Counted from the stretch's first letter, positions 9,514 to 18,726 are shown. The stretch: DNA of 64,000 nucleotides from Pseudomonas sp. SLFW (GCF_009905615.1 NZ_JAAAKW010000005.1:1-64000), one strand, 5' to 3'. Notes: generated by a model from the letters alone, not told the origin. Translations and numbers: made by a program.

Positions 9514-10358
9514 GTTCGAAATCCATGCAAAAAACCAAACTGGTGTACGTCTGGTCGCTGCGCAATGGCGCGGCTGACAAGGCCGGTCAATACGTCGATT
9601 ACCACGGCGAACAACGCTACATGAAGTCGCCGCTGGAGTATCTGGTGCAGGCGCTCAACGACACGCCCCTGGGCGATCATTATTCGCTCGAAGGCATCAT
9701 TTGCGACGACAACCCCGAGTCGGCGCGGGACCGCGAGAACATCAAGGACTACGGCTTTGGGCCGGGGCAGGGCGAGCACTGGTTCTATCCGGCGGACCTC
9801 AAGGTGCAGGGCCGTCCGGTCAACGGTTTGCTGGAAAACGTTCCCTCGACCTACCGTGCCTTGCCGTTGGGCGACAGCGAACGTCCGGCGGGAAAATCGG
9901 ATTTTGAGCGACGCCTGGGGGAGCGTTTGCACGCCCTGCAAGCCGAAGTCGTGGTCCTCGACGGGCTGCTGGTGATCCTCGACGAACTGGTGCGGCCGGG
10001 TGCGGATTTTCATCGGCGCATCGTCAACATCCATCCGGGCATTACCCGTCTGGAATCGCCCTACGAACGTCGCGGCGCCTACGCCACCCTCGACGCGCTG
10101 TACGGCGCGCAGGGCAAGAAAGTCATCGACTGGAAGACCCGCGAAACCGTCGACATCCCGGTGGTGGACATGACCGGCGCTTCGTTCCATTACGTGGACA
10201 ACGGCATCGATTCGGGTGAGGTGATTTTTGACGTCCTCGACACACCGATTGCGCCAGACGACACCATCCTCGAACTGCGCTGGAACAACTTCAACAACAG
10301 CCTGTTCCCGGCGCTGGAACAGGGATTGCTGGTGTTGGCGCGGCGTCAGCCTCATTAA
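9510..10358 (+). CDS. N5-hydroxyornithine formyltransferase (PvdF-like)
   Basis: This is a 282-residue protein of the formyltransferase fold that includes purN-type GAR transformylases. It has the catalytic-type segment VNIHPGITR (Asn-x-His) and a downstream D-x-G-x-V block (YVDNGIDSGEVIF). Length and overall sequence resemble PvdF of pyoverdine synthesis (275 aa), which transfers formyl from N10-formyltetrahydrofolate to N5-hydroxyornithine to make a hydroxamate iron ligand. It overlaps the dioxygenase by 4 bp, so the two are translated together. No ornithine N5-monooxygenase (PvdA type) lies in this window; it must be upstream or shared with the pyoverdine locus. Confidence 0.88.
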   Translation: MSSKSMQKTKLVYVWSLRNGAADKAGQYVDYHGEQRYMKSPLEYLVQALNDTPLGDHYSLEGIICDDNPESARDRENIKDYGFGPGQGEHWFYPADLKVQGRPVNGLLENVPSTYRALPLGDSERPAGKSDFERRLGERLHALQAEVVVLDGLLVILDELVRPGADFHRRIVNIHPGITRLESPYERRGAYATLDALYGAQGKKVIDWKTRETVDIPVVDMTGASFHYVDNGIDSGEVIFDVLDTPIAPDDTILELRWNNFNNSLFPALEQGLLVLARRQPH

Positions 10359-10400
10359 CATCTGGCTGGAAAAAGCGGCGTCGACCCGGGGATTCGTGCA

Positions 10401-11138
10401 GTGATCCCTGCGCTGACGCCGTTGTTCATTGCCGATTTCGCGCACTACCGCGACGTGCTCGTGCTCGACGATGATTCACGCCCGAGCGTGCCGCTGCGCA
10501 CCTTCTTCACGTCGGGTGCATTCGACGACACCCTGACCCGTTTCGGCGAGCAATACCCCAACAGCGACCGACGTGGGTTGGCGTCGATCTGGACCCAGTA
10601 TTACTGCGTCAAACTGATCCCGCCGGTGGTGGCCGCTTCGCTGATTCTGGGGCATCGTATGCCGCTGGGCTTCGAGGATCTGCACCTGATGCTGGACGGT
10701 CACGGCATGCCGTTGGGCTTCAAGCTGCCCCATTCCGGCCAGCGGTGGTCACCAGAGCCTGTCGATGGATGTCAGCGTTTCGACGACCTGATCGAGCATC
10801 ACCTGCGCCCTTTCATCGAGGGCATGACGAGTCGCATACGGCTGTCCCCCCATGTGTTGTGGAGCAACGCGGGCAATTATTTTGAATGGGTGGTGGGGGT
10901 GCTGGCGGGAGCAATGCCTCACGCCGACGTACGCCATGGGCACGACCTGCTCAACGCCAAGACCCTGCCCGATGGGCGACGCAATCCGCTGTATCAACCG
11001 GTTCGTTACTTGCAAGTCGCAGGGCAAACGGAATTGAAACGCCAGCGGCGGGTGTGCTGTGTGCGATATCTCGTCGGTGGGTTGGCGTACTGCGAGAGCT
11101 GCCCGGTGCTGCGCCGTCCGGAGCGGCAATCTGTTTAG
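10401..11138 (+). CDS. FhuF-like siderophore-iron reductase (2Fe-2S)
   Basis: The 245-residue protein ends with the exact FhuF cluster motif: CC, ten residues, then C-x-x-C (CCVRYLVGGLAYCESC), which binds a 2Fe-2S centre. The central block HVLWSNAGNYFEW is also typical. FhuF-type proteins reduce Fe(III) in imported hydroxamate siderophores in the cytoplasm and so release the metal. It starts with GTG at 10401, 42 bp after the formyltransferase, and is the last gene of the siderophore run; a REPIN follows. It would complete the cycle of synthesis, uptake through the TonB receptor, and iron release. Confidence 0.92.
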   Translation: MIPALTPLFIADFAHYRDVLVLDDDSRPSVPLRTFFTSGAFDDTLTRFGEQYPNSDRRGLASIWTQYYCVKLIPPVVAASLILGHRMPLGFEDLHLMLDGHGMPLGFKLPHSGQRWSPEPVDGCQRFDDLIEHHLRPFIEGMTSRIRLSPHVLWSNAGNYFEWVVGVLAGAMPHADVRHGHDLLNAKTLPDGRRNPLYQPVRYLQVAGQTELKRQRRVCCVRYLVGGLAYCESCPVLRRPERQSV

Positions 11139-11159
11139 CCCCAGGGCAAACGCGAAACC

Positions 11160-11249
11160 CTGTAGGAGTGAGCTTGCTCGCGAAGGCGTCGTATCAGTCG
11201 CCGCAGGAGGGACAACCCCACCGCTTTCGCGAGCAAGCTCACTCCTACA
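11160..11249. repeat. REPIN, family B (GTAGGAGTGAGCTTGCTCGC arms)
   Basis: Inverted arms flank a ~45-bp middle between the reductase gene and the convergent SDR gene. It fills most of the 159-bp intergenic gap and could act as a bidirectional hairpin. Confidence 0.88.
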
Positions 11250-11297
11250 AGGGATCGGGGAGAGCCACAGGTTCGGGCTGCCCCCACGCTCACCGCA

Positions 11298-12131
11298 TCA
11301 AATATCCGTCGAGCGCGTCACGTCTTCCCACGCGGCAATCTCGGCTTCCAGTTGCGCCAGCTTGTCCCGCACCAGTTTCAACGCATCGCTGCCCAGCAAC
11401 AAATGCGCGGGCGGTGCGTCGCTGGCGATCAGCGTCAGGATCGCGTTCGCGGCCTTGACCGGATCACCCGGTTGCTTGCCGCTGCGCTCTTCCCGGGCCT
11501 TGCGGATCGGGTTGAAAGACTCATCGTAATCGGCGATCTGCCGTGGCGAGCGCTGCATCGAGCGACCGGCCCAGTCGGTGCGGAATCCGCCCGGTGCGAC
11601 CGCCGTCACGAACACGTTGAACGGCTTCAATTCCTTGCCCAGCGTTTCGGAAATGCCTTCCAGCGCGAACTTGCTGCCGTGGTAGAACGAGATACCCGGC
11701 ATGGTGATGAAGCCGCCCATGGACGTGATGTTGATGATGTGCCCGCTGCGGCGCTGACGGAACAGCGGGACGAACGCTTTGGTGATCGCCACAGCGCCGA
11801 ACACGTTGACGTCGAACTGATGACGCATTTCGTCCAGCGTCGACTCCTCGAACACCCCTTCGTGGCCGTAGCCTGCGTTGTTGACCAGCACGTCCACCGG
11901 GCCAAAGGCCTTGTCGACATCGTTGACCACACTGTCGATGGCGGCGAATTCAGTCACGTCCAGCAGCACGCCGTGGGCGCGGCCGGGGGCCTGAGCTTCG
12001 AAACTTTCGATGGCGTCCTGATTGCGCAGCGTGCCGATGACCTTGTGTCCCGCGGCCAATGCCTGAGCGGCCAGTGCCTTGCCGAAACCTGTGCTGACGC
12101 CGGTGATGAACAGGGTTTTTGTCGAACTCAT
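11298..12131 (-). CDS. Short-chain dehydrogenase/reductase (classical SDR)
   Basis: This 277-residue SDR has the Rossmann glycine motif (TGVSTGFG), the NNAG motif (VNNAGYGHEG), the catalytic Ser (ITSMGG) and YHGSK (Tyr-x-x-x-Lys). The long C-terminal part after GGFRTDWAG is typical of SDRs acting on small carbonyl compounds, but the substrate cannot be told. The start is ATG at 12131 with GAGGGAAACGTT before it; an in-frame extension to 12206 lacks a ribosome site. The convergent neighbour is the siderophore reductase. The MFS gene upstream is on the same strand, but a degenerate REPIN lies between them. Confidence 0.9.
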   Translation of the reverse strand: MSSTKTLFITGVSTGFGKALAAQALAAGHKVIGTLRNQDAIESFEAQAPGRAHGVLLDVTEFAAIDSVVNDVDKAFGPVDVLVNNAGYGHEGVFEESTLDEMRHQFDVNVFGAVAITKAFVPLFRQRRSGHIINITSMGGFITMPGISFYHGSKFALEGISETLGKELKPFNVFVTAVAPGGFRTDWAGRSMQRSPRQIADYDESFNPIRKAREERSGKQPGDPVKAANAILTLIASDAPPAHLLLGSDALKLVRDKLAQLEAEIAAWEDVTRSTDI

Positions 12132-12265
12132 AACGTTTCCCTCTCGAAGCGTGTTGCGGTTACTGAAAGTCCCCATGGTAGGAACAGCAGACCGAAACCC
12201 GCTCACCCAGTTCTACGCGATGATTGCCTGATTCTGCCGTGGATATCGACAACGCCACACGCCCT

Positions 12266-12368
12266 CTGTGGGAGCGAATTTATTCGCGAATGGATTCAGG
12301 CGGTGGAGACGGGTGGGGTGAACCGGCCCTTCGTCGGATTGCCGCCCAACATGAGGTCGCTCCCACAG
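12266..12368. repeat. Degenerate REPIN, family A
   Basis: The left arm is well kept (CTGTGGGAGCGAATTTATTC), while the right arm keeps only the distal part (GTCGCTCCCACAG). The middle has diverged, so this is likely an old copy. Confidence 0.75.
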
Positions 12369-12394
12369 GTTCTGTGCCGGTTGCCTGATCGGGC

Positions 12395-13801
12395 TCAGAC
12401 CCGAGGATTCGCCGTGTTTTTAGTCACCATCCGCAACCCGCTGGCAATGCTGCCCACCGCTGCGAACCCTGCGCCGATGCTCAACGCCAGCACCGGCCCG
12501 TGGGCGTTGGAAATGCCGAAACTCAACGCCACCAACGCCGCGCCGGTGGCTTGCCCGATCAGACGGGCGGTGGCAATGGTTCCACTGGCACCGCTGGAGC
12601 GTTCCTTCGGCGCACTGGTCATCAGGGCTTTCTGGTTCGGGGCCTGGAAGAACCCGAAGCCGATGCCGCACAGAATCATCCGCACGATGATCGAGATCAC
12701 GCTGGCGTCGGCCGGCATGGTCGCCAGGGAAATCATCCCGACGCAAAGCATCGCCAACCCGATCCCGCCCAACAAACCGGGCGGATAACGGTCCGACATA
12801 CGCCCGGCAAACGGCGCGATCATCGCCACCACCACCGACCACGGCGTCATCAGAAACCCGGTCTGCACCGGATCGCGGCCCAGCGTGGTTTCAAAAAAGA
12901 ATGGCAGCGACACGAACGCCAGGCCTTGGGTCGCGAACGAGCAAAAGGCTGTCAGCGCCGAGAGGGCGAACATCGGGCGTTTCAGCAGATCCAGCGGAAA
13001 CATCGGCGCCGGATGCCCGGCCTCGCGCTTGAGCATCGCCGCGCCGCCCACCAGAAAGATCGCCAGCGCAATCAACACGCTGCTCATCGACCCCAATTGC
13101 GCTGCCTGGCTCAAGGCAAAAATCAGGGCGCCGAAGGTGATGACGTTGAGGATCGCGGTCACGCGGTCGAAGGTCAGGCTGCCGGGTTTGGTCACCGGCA
13201 ACGAATTCCAGGCGAACACCAGCGCGAAAATGCCGATGGGCAGGTTGATCGCGAACAGCCACGGCCAATGGGCCACCGACAACACCAGCGAGGCGATGGT
13301 CGGGCCGATGGAGAAGGACGTGCCGACCACCAGCGCGTTCATCCCCAGCCCGCGCCCGAGGCGTTCGGCGGGGAAGATCGAGCTGATCAGCCCGGCGTTG
13401 ACGCTCATGATCGCGCTGGCGCCGATGCCTTGCAGCACGCGGGCGACGGTCAGGGTCGGCAACGACCATGAAAAAGTGCACAACGCCGACGACACCACGA
13501 ACAGGATCAGGCCGCCGAGGTACACCTTGCGCTGGCCCAACACTCCGCCCAGCGCCGCGAAGGGCAGCAGCGTTGCCACCGCCGCCAGTTGATAGGCGTT
13601 GATGATCCACACCGACGCGGCGGGGGAAGCGTTGAGGTCGGCGGCAATGGCCGGCAGGGCGGTGTTGGCGATGGCTGTGTCGAGGGTGGCGAGGGCGATG
13701 GACAGCAAAATTGCCACCATGCCGCGAAATTCGCGGGAGGAGAGTTTATCGCTGACGCGCGGCGGATTTTGAGGGGCGGGCTGAGTGACAGGTTGGACCA
13801 T
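12395..13801 (-). CDS. MFS drug/solute exporter (DHA2, 14-TM type)
   Basis: This 468-residue membrane protein has many hydrophobic helices. It carries the first-helix motif LDTAIANTALPAIAADL seen in EmrB/QacA-type DHA2 exporters and a motif-A-like loop (GVLGQRKVYLGG). Such transporters export drugs or toxic metabolites by proton antiport across the inner membrane. The start is ATG 13801; a TTG 9 bp further upstream is also open. No TetR or MarR regulator or membrane-fusion partner is adjacent, so the substrate is unknown. The start region contains a short basic/proline stretch before the first helix. Confidence 0.9.
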   Translation of the reverse strand: MVQPVTQPAPQNPPRVSDKLSSREFRGMVAILLSIALATLDTAIANTALPAIAADLNASPAASVWIINAYQLAAVATLLPFAALGGVLGQRKVYLGGLILFVVSSALCTFSWSLPTLTVARVLQGIGASAIMSVNAGLISSIFPAERLGRGLGMNALVVGTSFSIGPTIASLVLSVAHWPWLFAINLPIGIFALVFAWNSLPVTKPGSLTFDRVTAILNVITFGALIFALSQAAQLGSMSSVLIALAIFLVGGAAMLKREAGHPAPMFPLDLLKRPMFALSALTAFCSFATQGLAFVSLPFFFETTLGRDPVQTGFLMTPWSVVVAMIAPFAGRMSDRYPPGLLGGIGLAMLCVGMISLATMPADASVISIIVRMILCGIGFGFFQAPNQKALMTSAPKERSSGASGTIATARLIGQATGAALVALSFGISNAHGPVLALSIGAGFAAVGSIASGLRMVTKNTANPRV

Positions 13802-13956
13802 TATCGACAACGCTCCGGGAAAAAGTGCAAGCAGGGCTGCATACGCAACCAGAAGCGTGATGGTGCCGGTTTGTTAGGGGGCTATGCAATGGACAGAGCG
13901 CAGGAATTGAAGCGGATTATTGGATGATTCACCGTAGACAGACACGACGCATAAAC

Positions 13957-14048
13957 CTGTGGGAGCGAATTCATTCACGAGGGGCGGGTACATCCGAGGC
14001 ATAGCTTGCGGCTGTACGTGCGTTTCGCGAATGAATTCGCTCCCACAG
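13957..14048. repeat. REPIN, family A
   Basis: The inverted arms are CTGTGGGAGCGAATTCATTC and its complement, with one mismatch (ATTCACGA). They fill the 262-bp gap between the divergent-side end of the MFS gene region and the small acidic protein gene. Confidence 0.88.
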
Positions 14049-14063
14049 GGCCTGAAACCCGGT

Positions 14064-14345
14064 TTAACCGCCAGCGGTATCAATATCCCGATCCGTAGCC
14101 CCGGTCTGGTTCTCGTCCTTGGTCTTGTCCGGCGACTCATGCTCTTCTGGCTCGAAGTCCGGGGTGAAGCTGTTCTCGCCTGAACTGTTGCCGTTGTTCT
14201 CCTGGCTTTGCGCGCCGTTGTTGCTCTGGCTTTGCGACCCTCCCGACGCCGGTGGCTTGTCCTGACCCATGTGATTGTCAGGGGTGTCCGGGTCGATGGC
14301 CGGGTCGTTGCGGTCGTTGGTTTGACGCGTGTCTTGGGTAGCCAT
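14064..14345 (-). CDS. Small acidic, low-complexity hypothetical protein
   Basis: This 93-residue protein is rich in D, E, N, Q, S and G, with a central Q-S-N repeat-like stretch (GGSQSQSNNGAQSQENNG) and no hydrophobic segment, so it is probably disordered. The start is ATG 14345 with AGAGGTG just upstream; a GTG two codons earlier would interfere with that site. No family is recognised. Similar short disordered proteins are common in Pseudomonas and are often stress-linked, but nothing here shows a function. It stands alone between a REPIN and the convergent-orientation GntR gene. Confidence 0.65.
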   Translation of the reverse strand: MATQDTRQTNDRNDPAIDPDTPDNHMGQDKPPASGGSQSQSNNGAQSQENNGNSSGENSFTPDFEPEEHESPDKTKDENQTGATDRDIDTAGG

Positions 14346-14435
14346 ATGCACCTCTTCTTGATACCGGATTCTCCGGGGCTTATCGATATCGAGGGCAGGG
14401 CGTTGCAGGCGTTCGATGAATCTGCCGAGCGGTTG

Positions 14436-15176
14436 TCAGCTGTCGCGGTAAGCGCCAGTCACGGGCAGGCGGCTGCCGAGGCGATAGCGGGATGAGGGGT
14501 GAGCGAGGCGCACGTAGGTGACGACGCGGCCGTTGTTCCAGGTGCGGCGGATCAACACCAGACAGGGTTCGTCGGCCTCGATTTGCAGGTGCTTGAGCTC
14601 GTCGGGAGAGGGGTGGCTGGCCTCGACGATGTGCTCCATTTCGTCCGGCTGGATGATTTTCAGCAGGTAGCGCGCCGACTGCAAGCTGTCGCCGAAGGGC
14701 TGTTGCAGGAACTCCGGCGCGGTCTGCGGGTTGACATAGCGGTCTTCCAGCTGGACCGCCACATCGTCTTCATAGTGCACGCACAGCAGATGAAACACCG
14801 ACGCGCCGGTGGGCAACGACAGCGCTGACGCAATAGGCATCGACGCCGATTCCCGCGCCAGGTGCAGCACGTGGCAACGATAGCGGTGGCCCCGGGCGAG
14901 GATTTCGTCGGCGATGTTGGTGATGTGCAGCAGGTTTGACTGCGGTTTGCTCTCGGCGACGAACGTACCGACCCCGGAGATTCGCAGCAGACGGCCTTCT
15001 TCGGTCAGCTCTCGCAGCGCCCGGTTGACCGTCATGCGCGACATGCCCAGCTCCAACACCAGCCGGTTCTCCGACGGGATAAGGTCGCCCGGTTTCCATT
15101 CCCCGGACACCAGCTTGCCCTGCACGAAATCCTTGGCCTGGCGATACAGGGCCTGGGGTGCGGGTTTGTCCATCAT
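14436..15176 (-). CDS. GntR-family transcriptional regulator, HutC subfamily
   Basis: The 246-residue protein has an N-terminal winged helix (ALYRQAKDFVQGKLVSGEW, PSENRLVLELGMSRMTVNRAL) and a C-terminal UTRA-type ligand domain ending in YVRLAHPSSRYRL-like strands, the layout of HutC regulators. HutC proteins usually repress catabolic operons and are released by a pathway intermediate. Two adjacent ATG codons exist; GGGAGG is better spaced for the second (15173). It lies at the 3' side of the ABC transporter/dehydrogenase genes on the same strand. Three GT-N-TA-N-AC palindromes, the operator form described for the HutC subfamily, occur at 18704, 21314 and 21585, so it most likely controls those units. 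A REPIN lies directly upstream. Confidence 0.9.
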   Translation of the reverse strand: MMDKPAPQALYRQAKDFVQGKLVSGEWKPGDLIPSENRLVLELGMSRMTVNRALRELTEEGRLLRISGVGTFVAESKPQSNLLHITNIADEILARGHRYRCHVLHLARESASMPIASALSLPTGASVFHLLCVHYEDDVAVQLEDRYVNPQTAPEFLQQPFGDSLQSARYLLKIIQPDEMEHIVEASHPSPDELKHLQIEADEPCLVLIRRTWNNGRVVTYVRLAHPSSRYRLGSRLPVTGAYRDS

Positions 15177-15190
15177 TGACCTCCCAGGAC

Positions 15191-15279
15191 CTGTAGGAGT
15201 GAGCTTGCTCGCGATGAAGATTTACCTGTCAACGCATGCGTCTCACACACCTCTATCGCGAGCAAGCTCACTCCTACAG
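15191..15279. repeat. REPIN, family B
   Basis: Arms of the CTGTAGGAGTGAGCTTGCTC type face each other around a ~42-bp middle. It lies between the regulator start and the end of the ABC ATPase gene. Confidence 0.9.
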
Positions 15280-15306
15280 GATTCGCGTGTATTCAGATCG
15301 ACCCGT

Positions 15307-16131
15307 CTACGATTTTCCGTCCTGCCAAAACGCGTTGCGGTCCAGATAATTCTGCAAAAACTGCTGCAACCTCGGCTGTTCGGCGTTGTGGAAGATCTGC
15401 TGCGGTGTACCCCGGGCGACCACTTCGCCTTGATCGAGGAAGATCACCGAATCCGCGACCTGCGCGGCAAAGCCCATTTCGTGGGTCACCACGACCATGG
15501 TCATGCCTTCTTTGGCGAGGGTCTTCATCACCTGCAGCACTTCGCCCACCAGTTCCGGGTCCAGCGCCGAGGTCGGCTCATCGAACAGCATGATGTGCGG
15601 CTCCATCGCCAGCGCCCGGGCGATCGCCACGCGCTGCTGCTGACCGCCCGACAACTGCGCCGGGTAGGCCGTGGCCTTGTGCGCCAGACCGACCTTATCC
15701 AGCATCGCCATGCCGCGTTTGTTCGCCTCATCGGCGGACAATTTACGCACCCGGCGCAGTGCCTCACAGACGTTGCCGATGGCGGTCATGTGCGGCCACA
15801 GGTTGAACTGCTGAAACACCATGCCGACGTTGCGGCGCACCTGATTGATCTGCGATTGCGGCGCGCGGCGACGGCCCTTGTCGGCGTCCTGCCAGCCGAG
15901 CAACTGGCCTTCGATGTGAATCGAGCCTTCGTCGTATTCCTCAAGGAACGCCATGCTGCGCAACAGCGTGCTCTTGCCGGAACCGGACGGGCCAATCAGG
16001 CACACGACCTCCGAGCGCTGCACCTGCAAATCGATGCCCTTGAGCACGCGCAGGGTGCCGAAGCTTTTGCCGACCTTGTTCAGCGTCAGAATGGTGGGCT
16101 GCTCGCCGGGTGGGGTTGCCGAAGTCTTCAT
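15307..16131 (-). CDS. Polar amino-acid-type ABC transporter, ATP-binding protein
   Basis: The 274-residue ATPase has Walker A ([11 protein letters not shown]), Q-loop ([12 protein letters not shown]), signature [15 protein letters not shown], Walker B ([14 protein letters not shown]) and the switch His ([10 protein letters not shown]). It fits the GlnQ/HisP branch of PAAT importers. The start chosen is ATG 16131, preceded by AAGGTGAACGC; ATG 16197 is in frame but has a poorer ribosome site. It follows two permease genes on the same strand, so it completes the importer with the binding protein at 17753. Confidence 0.92.
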   Translation of the reverse strand: MKTSATPPGEQPTILTLNKVGKSFGTLRVLKGIDLQVQRSEVVCLIGPSGSGKSTLLRSMAFLEEYDEGSIHIEGQLLGWQDADKGRRRAPQSQINQVRRNVGMVFQQFNLWPHMTAIGNVCEALRRVRKLSADEANKRGMAMLDKVGLAHKATAYPAQLSGGQQQRVAIARALAMEPHIMLFDEPTSALDPELVGEVLQVMKTLAKEGMTMVVVTHEMGFAAQVADSVIFLDQGEVVARGTPQQIFHNAEQPRLQQFLQNYLDRNAFWQDGKS

Positions 16132-16210
16132 GCGTTCACCTTGTTTCTCGCGTGTATTGTCGGACACGGCGCCGCTGGGAATCAGGAGACTGTTCATAGG
16201 GTGGCTTCTT

Positions 16211-16882
16211 TCATCGGGCTTGCTTGTTCATGAAGCGGCCGACACGGCTTTCCAGGAACATGCCCAGCCGCGAGCACAGTTCCACCAGAATCAGATAGCC
16301 GATGCACAGCATCAGCAGGGTTTCGACGAAGGCGAAGGTCTCCGAGCCGATGCCGGTCAGGACCATCGTCAGCTCCGGAATGGTGATGATCGACAGCACG
16401 GCGGTCTCCTTGCACAGCACGGTGATCATGTTGATCAGCGCCGGAAGGATGATCACCAGCATCTGCGGCACCTGAATCCGCCAGATGCATTGCAGGCGGG
16501 TGATGCCCAGGCAATCGGCTGCTTCCAGTTGACCACGGGCGACCGAATCGAAACCGGAGCGGAAGATTTCGGCGAAGTACACGCTGCCGTACACCCCCAG
16601 CCCGAGGATGCCCGCCGGGATCGGATCGAGGCTCAGGCCGAACGACGGCCCGCCGTAATACACGAGGAACAACTGCACCAGAAATGGCGTGCTGCGGATC
16701 AGTTCGATGAACACTCGCAACGGGGCGCGCACCAGGTTGTTGCCGAAGATTTGCGCGACGGCGATCAGCATGCCCAGCACGATGCCGAGCACCACACCGC
16801 TGCTCCAGGTGCCGAGGGTGACCAGAAAGCCCGAACCAATGTCGTCCAGGTGATCGGTGATGATTTTCGGGTCGAAGATCAT
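16211..16882 (-). CDS. Polar amino-acid-type ABC transporter, permease 2
   Basis: This 223-residue inner-membrane permease has about five hydrophobic helices and the EAA loop ([24 protein letters not shown], in pieces) that docks on the ATPase. Its start (ATG 16882) overlaps the stop of permease 1 by 4 bp (ATGA), indicating translational coupling and a heteromeric pair. The N-terminal segment before MIFDPK in the longer open frame overlaps permease 1 and was rejected. Confidence 0.92.
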   Translation of the reverse strand: MIFDPKIITDHLDDIGSGFLVTLGTWSSGVVLGIVLGMLIAVAQIFGNNLVRAPLRVFIELIRSTPFLVQLFLVYYGGPSFGLSLDPIPAGILGLGVYGSVYFAEIFRSGFDSVARGQLEAADCLGITRLQCIWRIQVPQMLVIILPALINMITVLCKETAVLSIITIPELTMVLTGIGSETFAFVETLLMLCIGYLILVELCSRLGMFLESRVGRFMNKQAR

Positions 16883-17538
16883 GCGTCTTGCTCCTTCAGC
16901 CGGCGTTCCAGCACGCCACCGAAATACGCCAGCGGGATGTTGATCAGGCAATAGAAGCCCGCGAGCATCAGGTAATCCTGCACGAACATGTAATCGCTGG
17001 CGGCGAGGTTTTGCGCGGTGCGGGTCAGGTCAGCCAGGCCGACCACCGACACCAGCGATGAGGCCTTGATCAGCAGGATCATTTCGTTGACCAGTGCAGG
17101 CAGGGTCAGGCGCACGGCCTGGGGCACGCGGATACGCACCAGCATCTGGCTGGCGCTCAGGCCCAGCAGACCGGCGGCTTCCAGTTGGCCGCCCGGAATG
17201 GCCAGGAATCCACCCCGCAGAATTTCAGCGGTATAGGCGCCCGCTGCCAGCGACAGGCCGATCACGGCGGCCACGGTGGGCGAGACGTTGGGCAGGCCGA
17301 CGCGGGGCAGGAAGTAATAAATGAACAGCAATTGCACCAGCAGCGGAATGCCGCGGAACACGAAAATATAGGCCCCGCCCAGACGGCGGAGCAGGGGAAT
17401 CGGCGACAGGCGCAACGCCCCGACGACCACGCCAATGACGAAGCCGATCGCCAGCGCGGCGATGGACACCTGCAACGTCACCCACAAGGCGCCGAGCAAT
17501 AAAGGTGCGTTCTGTTGCAGCAAGGGCCAATCAAACAC
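16879..17538 (-). CDS. Polar amino-acid-type ABC transporter, permease 1
   Basis: The 219-residue permease has an N-terminal amphipathic start, several helices and an EAA loop (GGQLEAAGLLGLSASQ). It begins with GTG 17538 behind GGAGTCGCACC. It pairs with the next gene through a 4-bp overlap. A REPIN sits between it and the binding-protein gene, which could lower the transporter-core mRNA relative to that of the binding protein, a ratio often seen in such importers. Confidence 0.92.
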   Translation of the reverse strand: MFDWPLLQQNAPLLLGALWVTLQVSIAALAIGFVIGVVVGALRLSPIPLLRRLGGAYIFVFRGIPLLVQLLFIYYFLPRVGLPNVSPTVAAVIGLSLAAGAYTAEILRGGFLAIPGGQLEAAGLLGLSASQMLVRIRVPQAVRLTLPALVNEMILLIKASSLVSVVGLADLTRTAQNLAASDYMFVQDYLMLAGFYCLINIPLAYFGGVLERRLKEQDA

Positions 17539-17620
17539 GGTGCGACTCCAGCTGTGGATCGACGCTTATGGAAAATCTCGGCAGTCAGATCGCGCTCAAT
17601 CTTGACCACTGCTAAAAACA

Positions 17621-17711
17621 CTGTAGGAGTGAGCTTGCTCGCGATAGCAGTGGGTAAAACACATCATCGGCTATAACCAAGCTCCCATCGCGAGCAAGCT
17701 CACTCCTACAG
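17621..17711. repeat. REPIN, family B, between binding protein and permeases
   Basis: Inverted arms of the GTAGGAGTGAGCTTGCTCGC type surround a ~45-bp middle. It lies inside the probable transporter operon, just after the binding-protein stop. Confidence 0.9.
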
Positions 17712-17752
17712 AGAGGTGCGTCCTTCCCGCGAAAATGGAACGACGCCAAGGC

Positions 17753-18604
17753 TTACCAGGTCGGTTCGAAATCACCCTTCGGCACGTCCATCTCGGCGCC
17801 GAGCCATTTCTTTTGCAGGGCAGCCAGGCGGCCGTCGTCGTGCATTTTGTTCACGGCGGCATCGAGCGCGGCGATCAGGCTGTCGGCATCGGCGTCCTTG
17901 CGGCCCAGGTAGGCGAAGTAGGATTTCTTGCCGAACGGCGGCTGCACCACTTTGTACAGATTGGCTTTCTGTGCGGCGACGAACGAGATGTTCGGCAGCG
18001 AGTTGGCCACCGCGACAATACGCTTGGCGGCGAGGTCAGCGTAAGCCTGGTTGTTGTCGACGTATTCGCGAATGGTGACCTTCTCTGGCAGGGTCGCGGC
18101 AAAGGTTTTCAACTCTTCCAGTTGCGCCGAGCCTTTGCCTGCACCGACGGTCTTGCCCGCGATGTCTTCAGGCTTCTTGATGCTGTCGTCCTTGGCGCCG
18201 ACCATCAGCGCCACGGTCGCTTCGGCAATCGGCGAGACGAAGTGGTAACGCTCCTTGCGCGCCTTGGTCACGATGATCGGACCGGCCACGACGTCGAATT
18301 TCTTCGCTTCCAGGCCCGGCAGCACGCTTGGCCATGGCAGGTCGAGGAACTTGATCTTGACCCCCAGTTCTTTGCCCAGCTCGGCGAACAGTTCGGCGTT
18401 CAGGCCCTGCTGTTTGCCCGCTTCGAGAAAGTCGAACGGCGCGAACTGCATTTCCGTACCGACCACCAGCTCACCGGCTTTCTTTACGTCGGCCAACTGG
18501 TCGGCGTGGGCGGCCAGAGGCAACAGGGCGAGTGCCACTGCCATGCTCAGGCGTTTGACTGTCTTGCTGAACACGTGTGTACCGAAGCGGGAATCGAGTT
18601 GCAT
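17753..18604 (-). CDS. Periplasmic substrate-binding protein (SBP_bac_3 family)
   Basis: This 283-residue binding protein has a signal peptide (basic start, SMAVALALLPLAAHA then cleavage) and the family-3 pattern ELVVGTEMQFAPFDF, FDVVAGPIIVTKARKERYHFVSP and GKTVGAGKGSAQ. The start is ATG 18604 because GAGGAGTG lies just before it; an upstream ATG (18619) overlaps that site. Family-3 proteins bind polar amino acids, opines or related carboxylates. A GntR-type operator lies about 100 bp upstream. With the flanking 2-hydroxy-acid dehydrogenases, the ligand may be a hydroxy-acid analogue of an amino acid, which is inference only. Confidence 0.93.
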   Translation of the reverse strand: MQLDSRFGTHVFSKTVKRLSMAVALALLPLAAHADQLADVKKAGELVVGTEMQFAPFDFLEAGKQQGLNAELFAELGKELGVKIKFLDLPWPSVLPGLEAKKFDVVAGPIIVTKARKERYHFVSPIAEATVALMVGAKDDSIKKPEDIAGKTVGAGKGSAQLEELKTFAATLPEKVTIREYVDNNQAYADLAAKRIVAVANSLPNISFVAAQKANLYKVVQPPFGKKSYFAYLGRKDADADSLIAALDAAVNKMHDDGRLAALQKKWLGAEMDVPKGDFEPTW

Positions 18605-18703
18605 GGGGTCACTCCTCATTCATCAGATGCAGTGTGGTGTCGTCATGATCGGGGTCAGGTGCAACGGTTGTGTGATGTGAATGTGCAGTTAGCGTGCCAT
18701 ACC

Positions 18704-18713
18704 GGTCTATACA
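18704..18713. promoter_or_regulatory. GntR/HutC-type operator, copy A (GGTCTATACA)
   Basis: It contains GT-N-TA-N-AC and lies in the 122-bp gap upstream of the binding-protein gene. One outer base differs from the other two copies. Confidence 0.6.
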
Positions 18714-18726
18714 ACCTGCACAGCGT

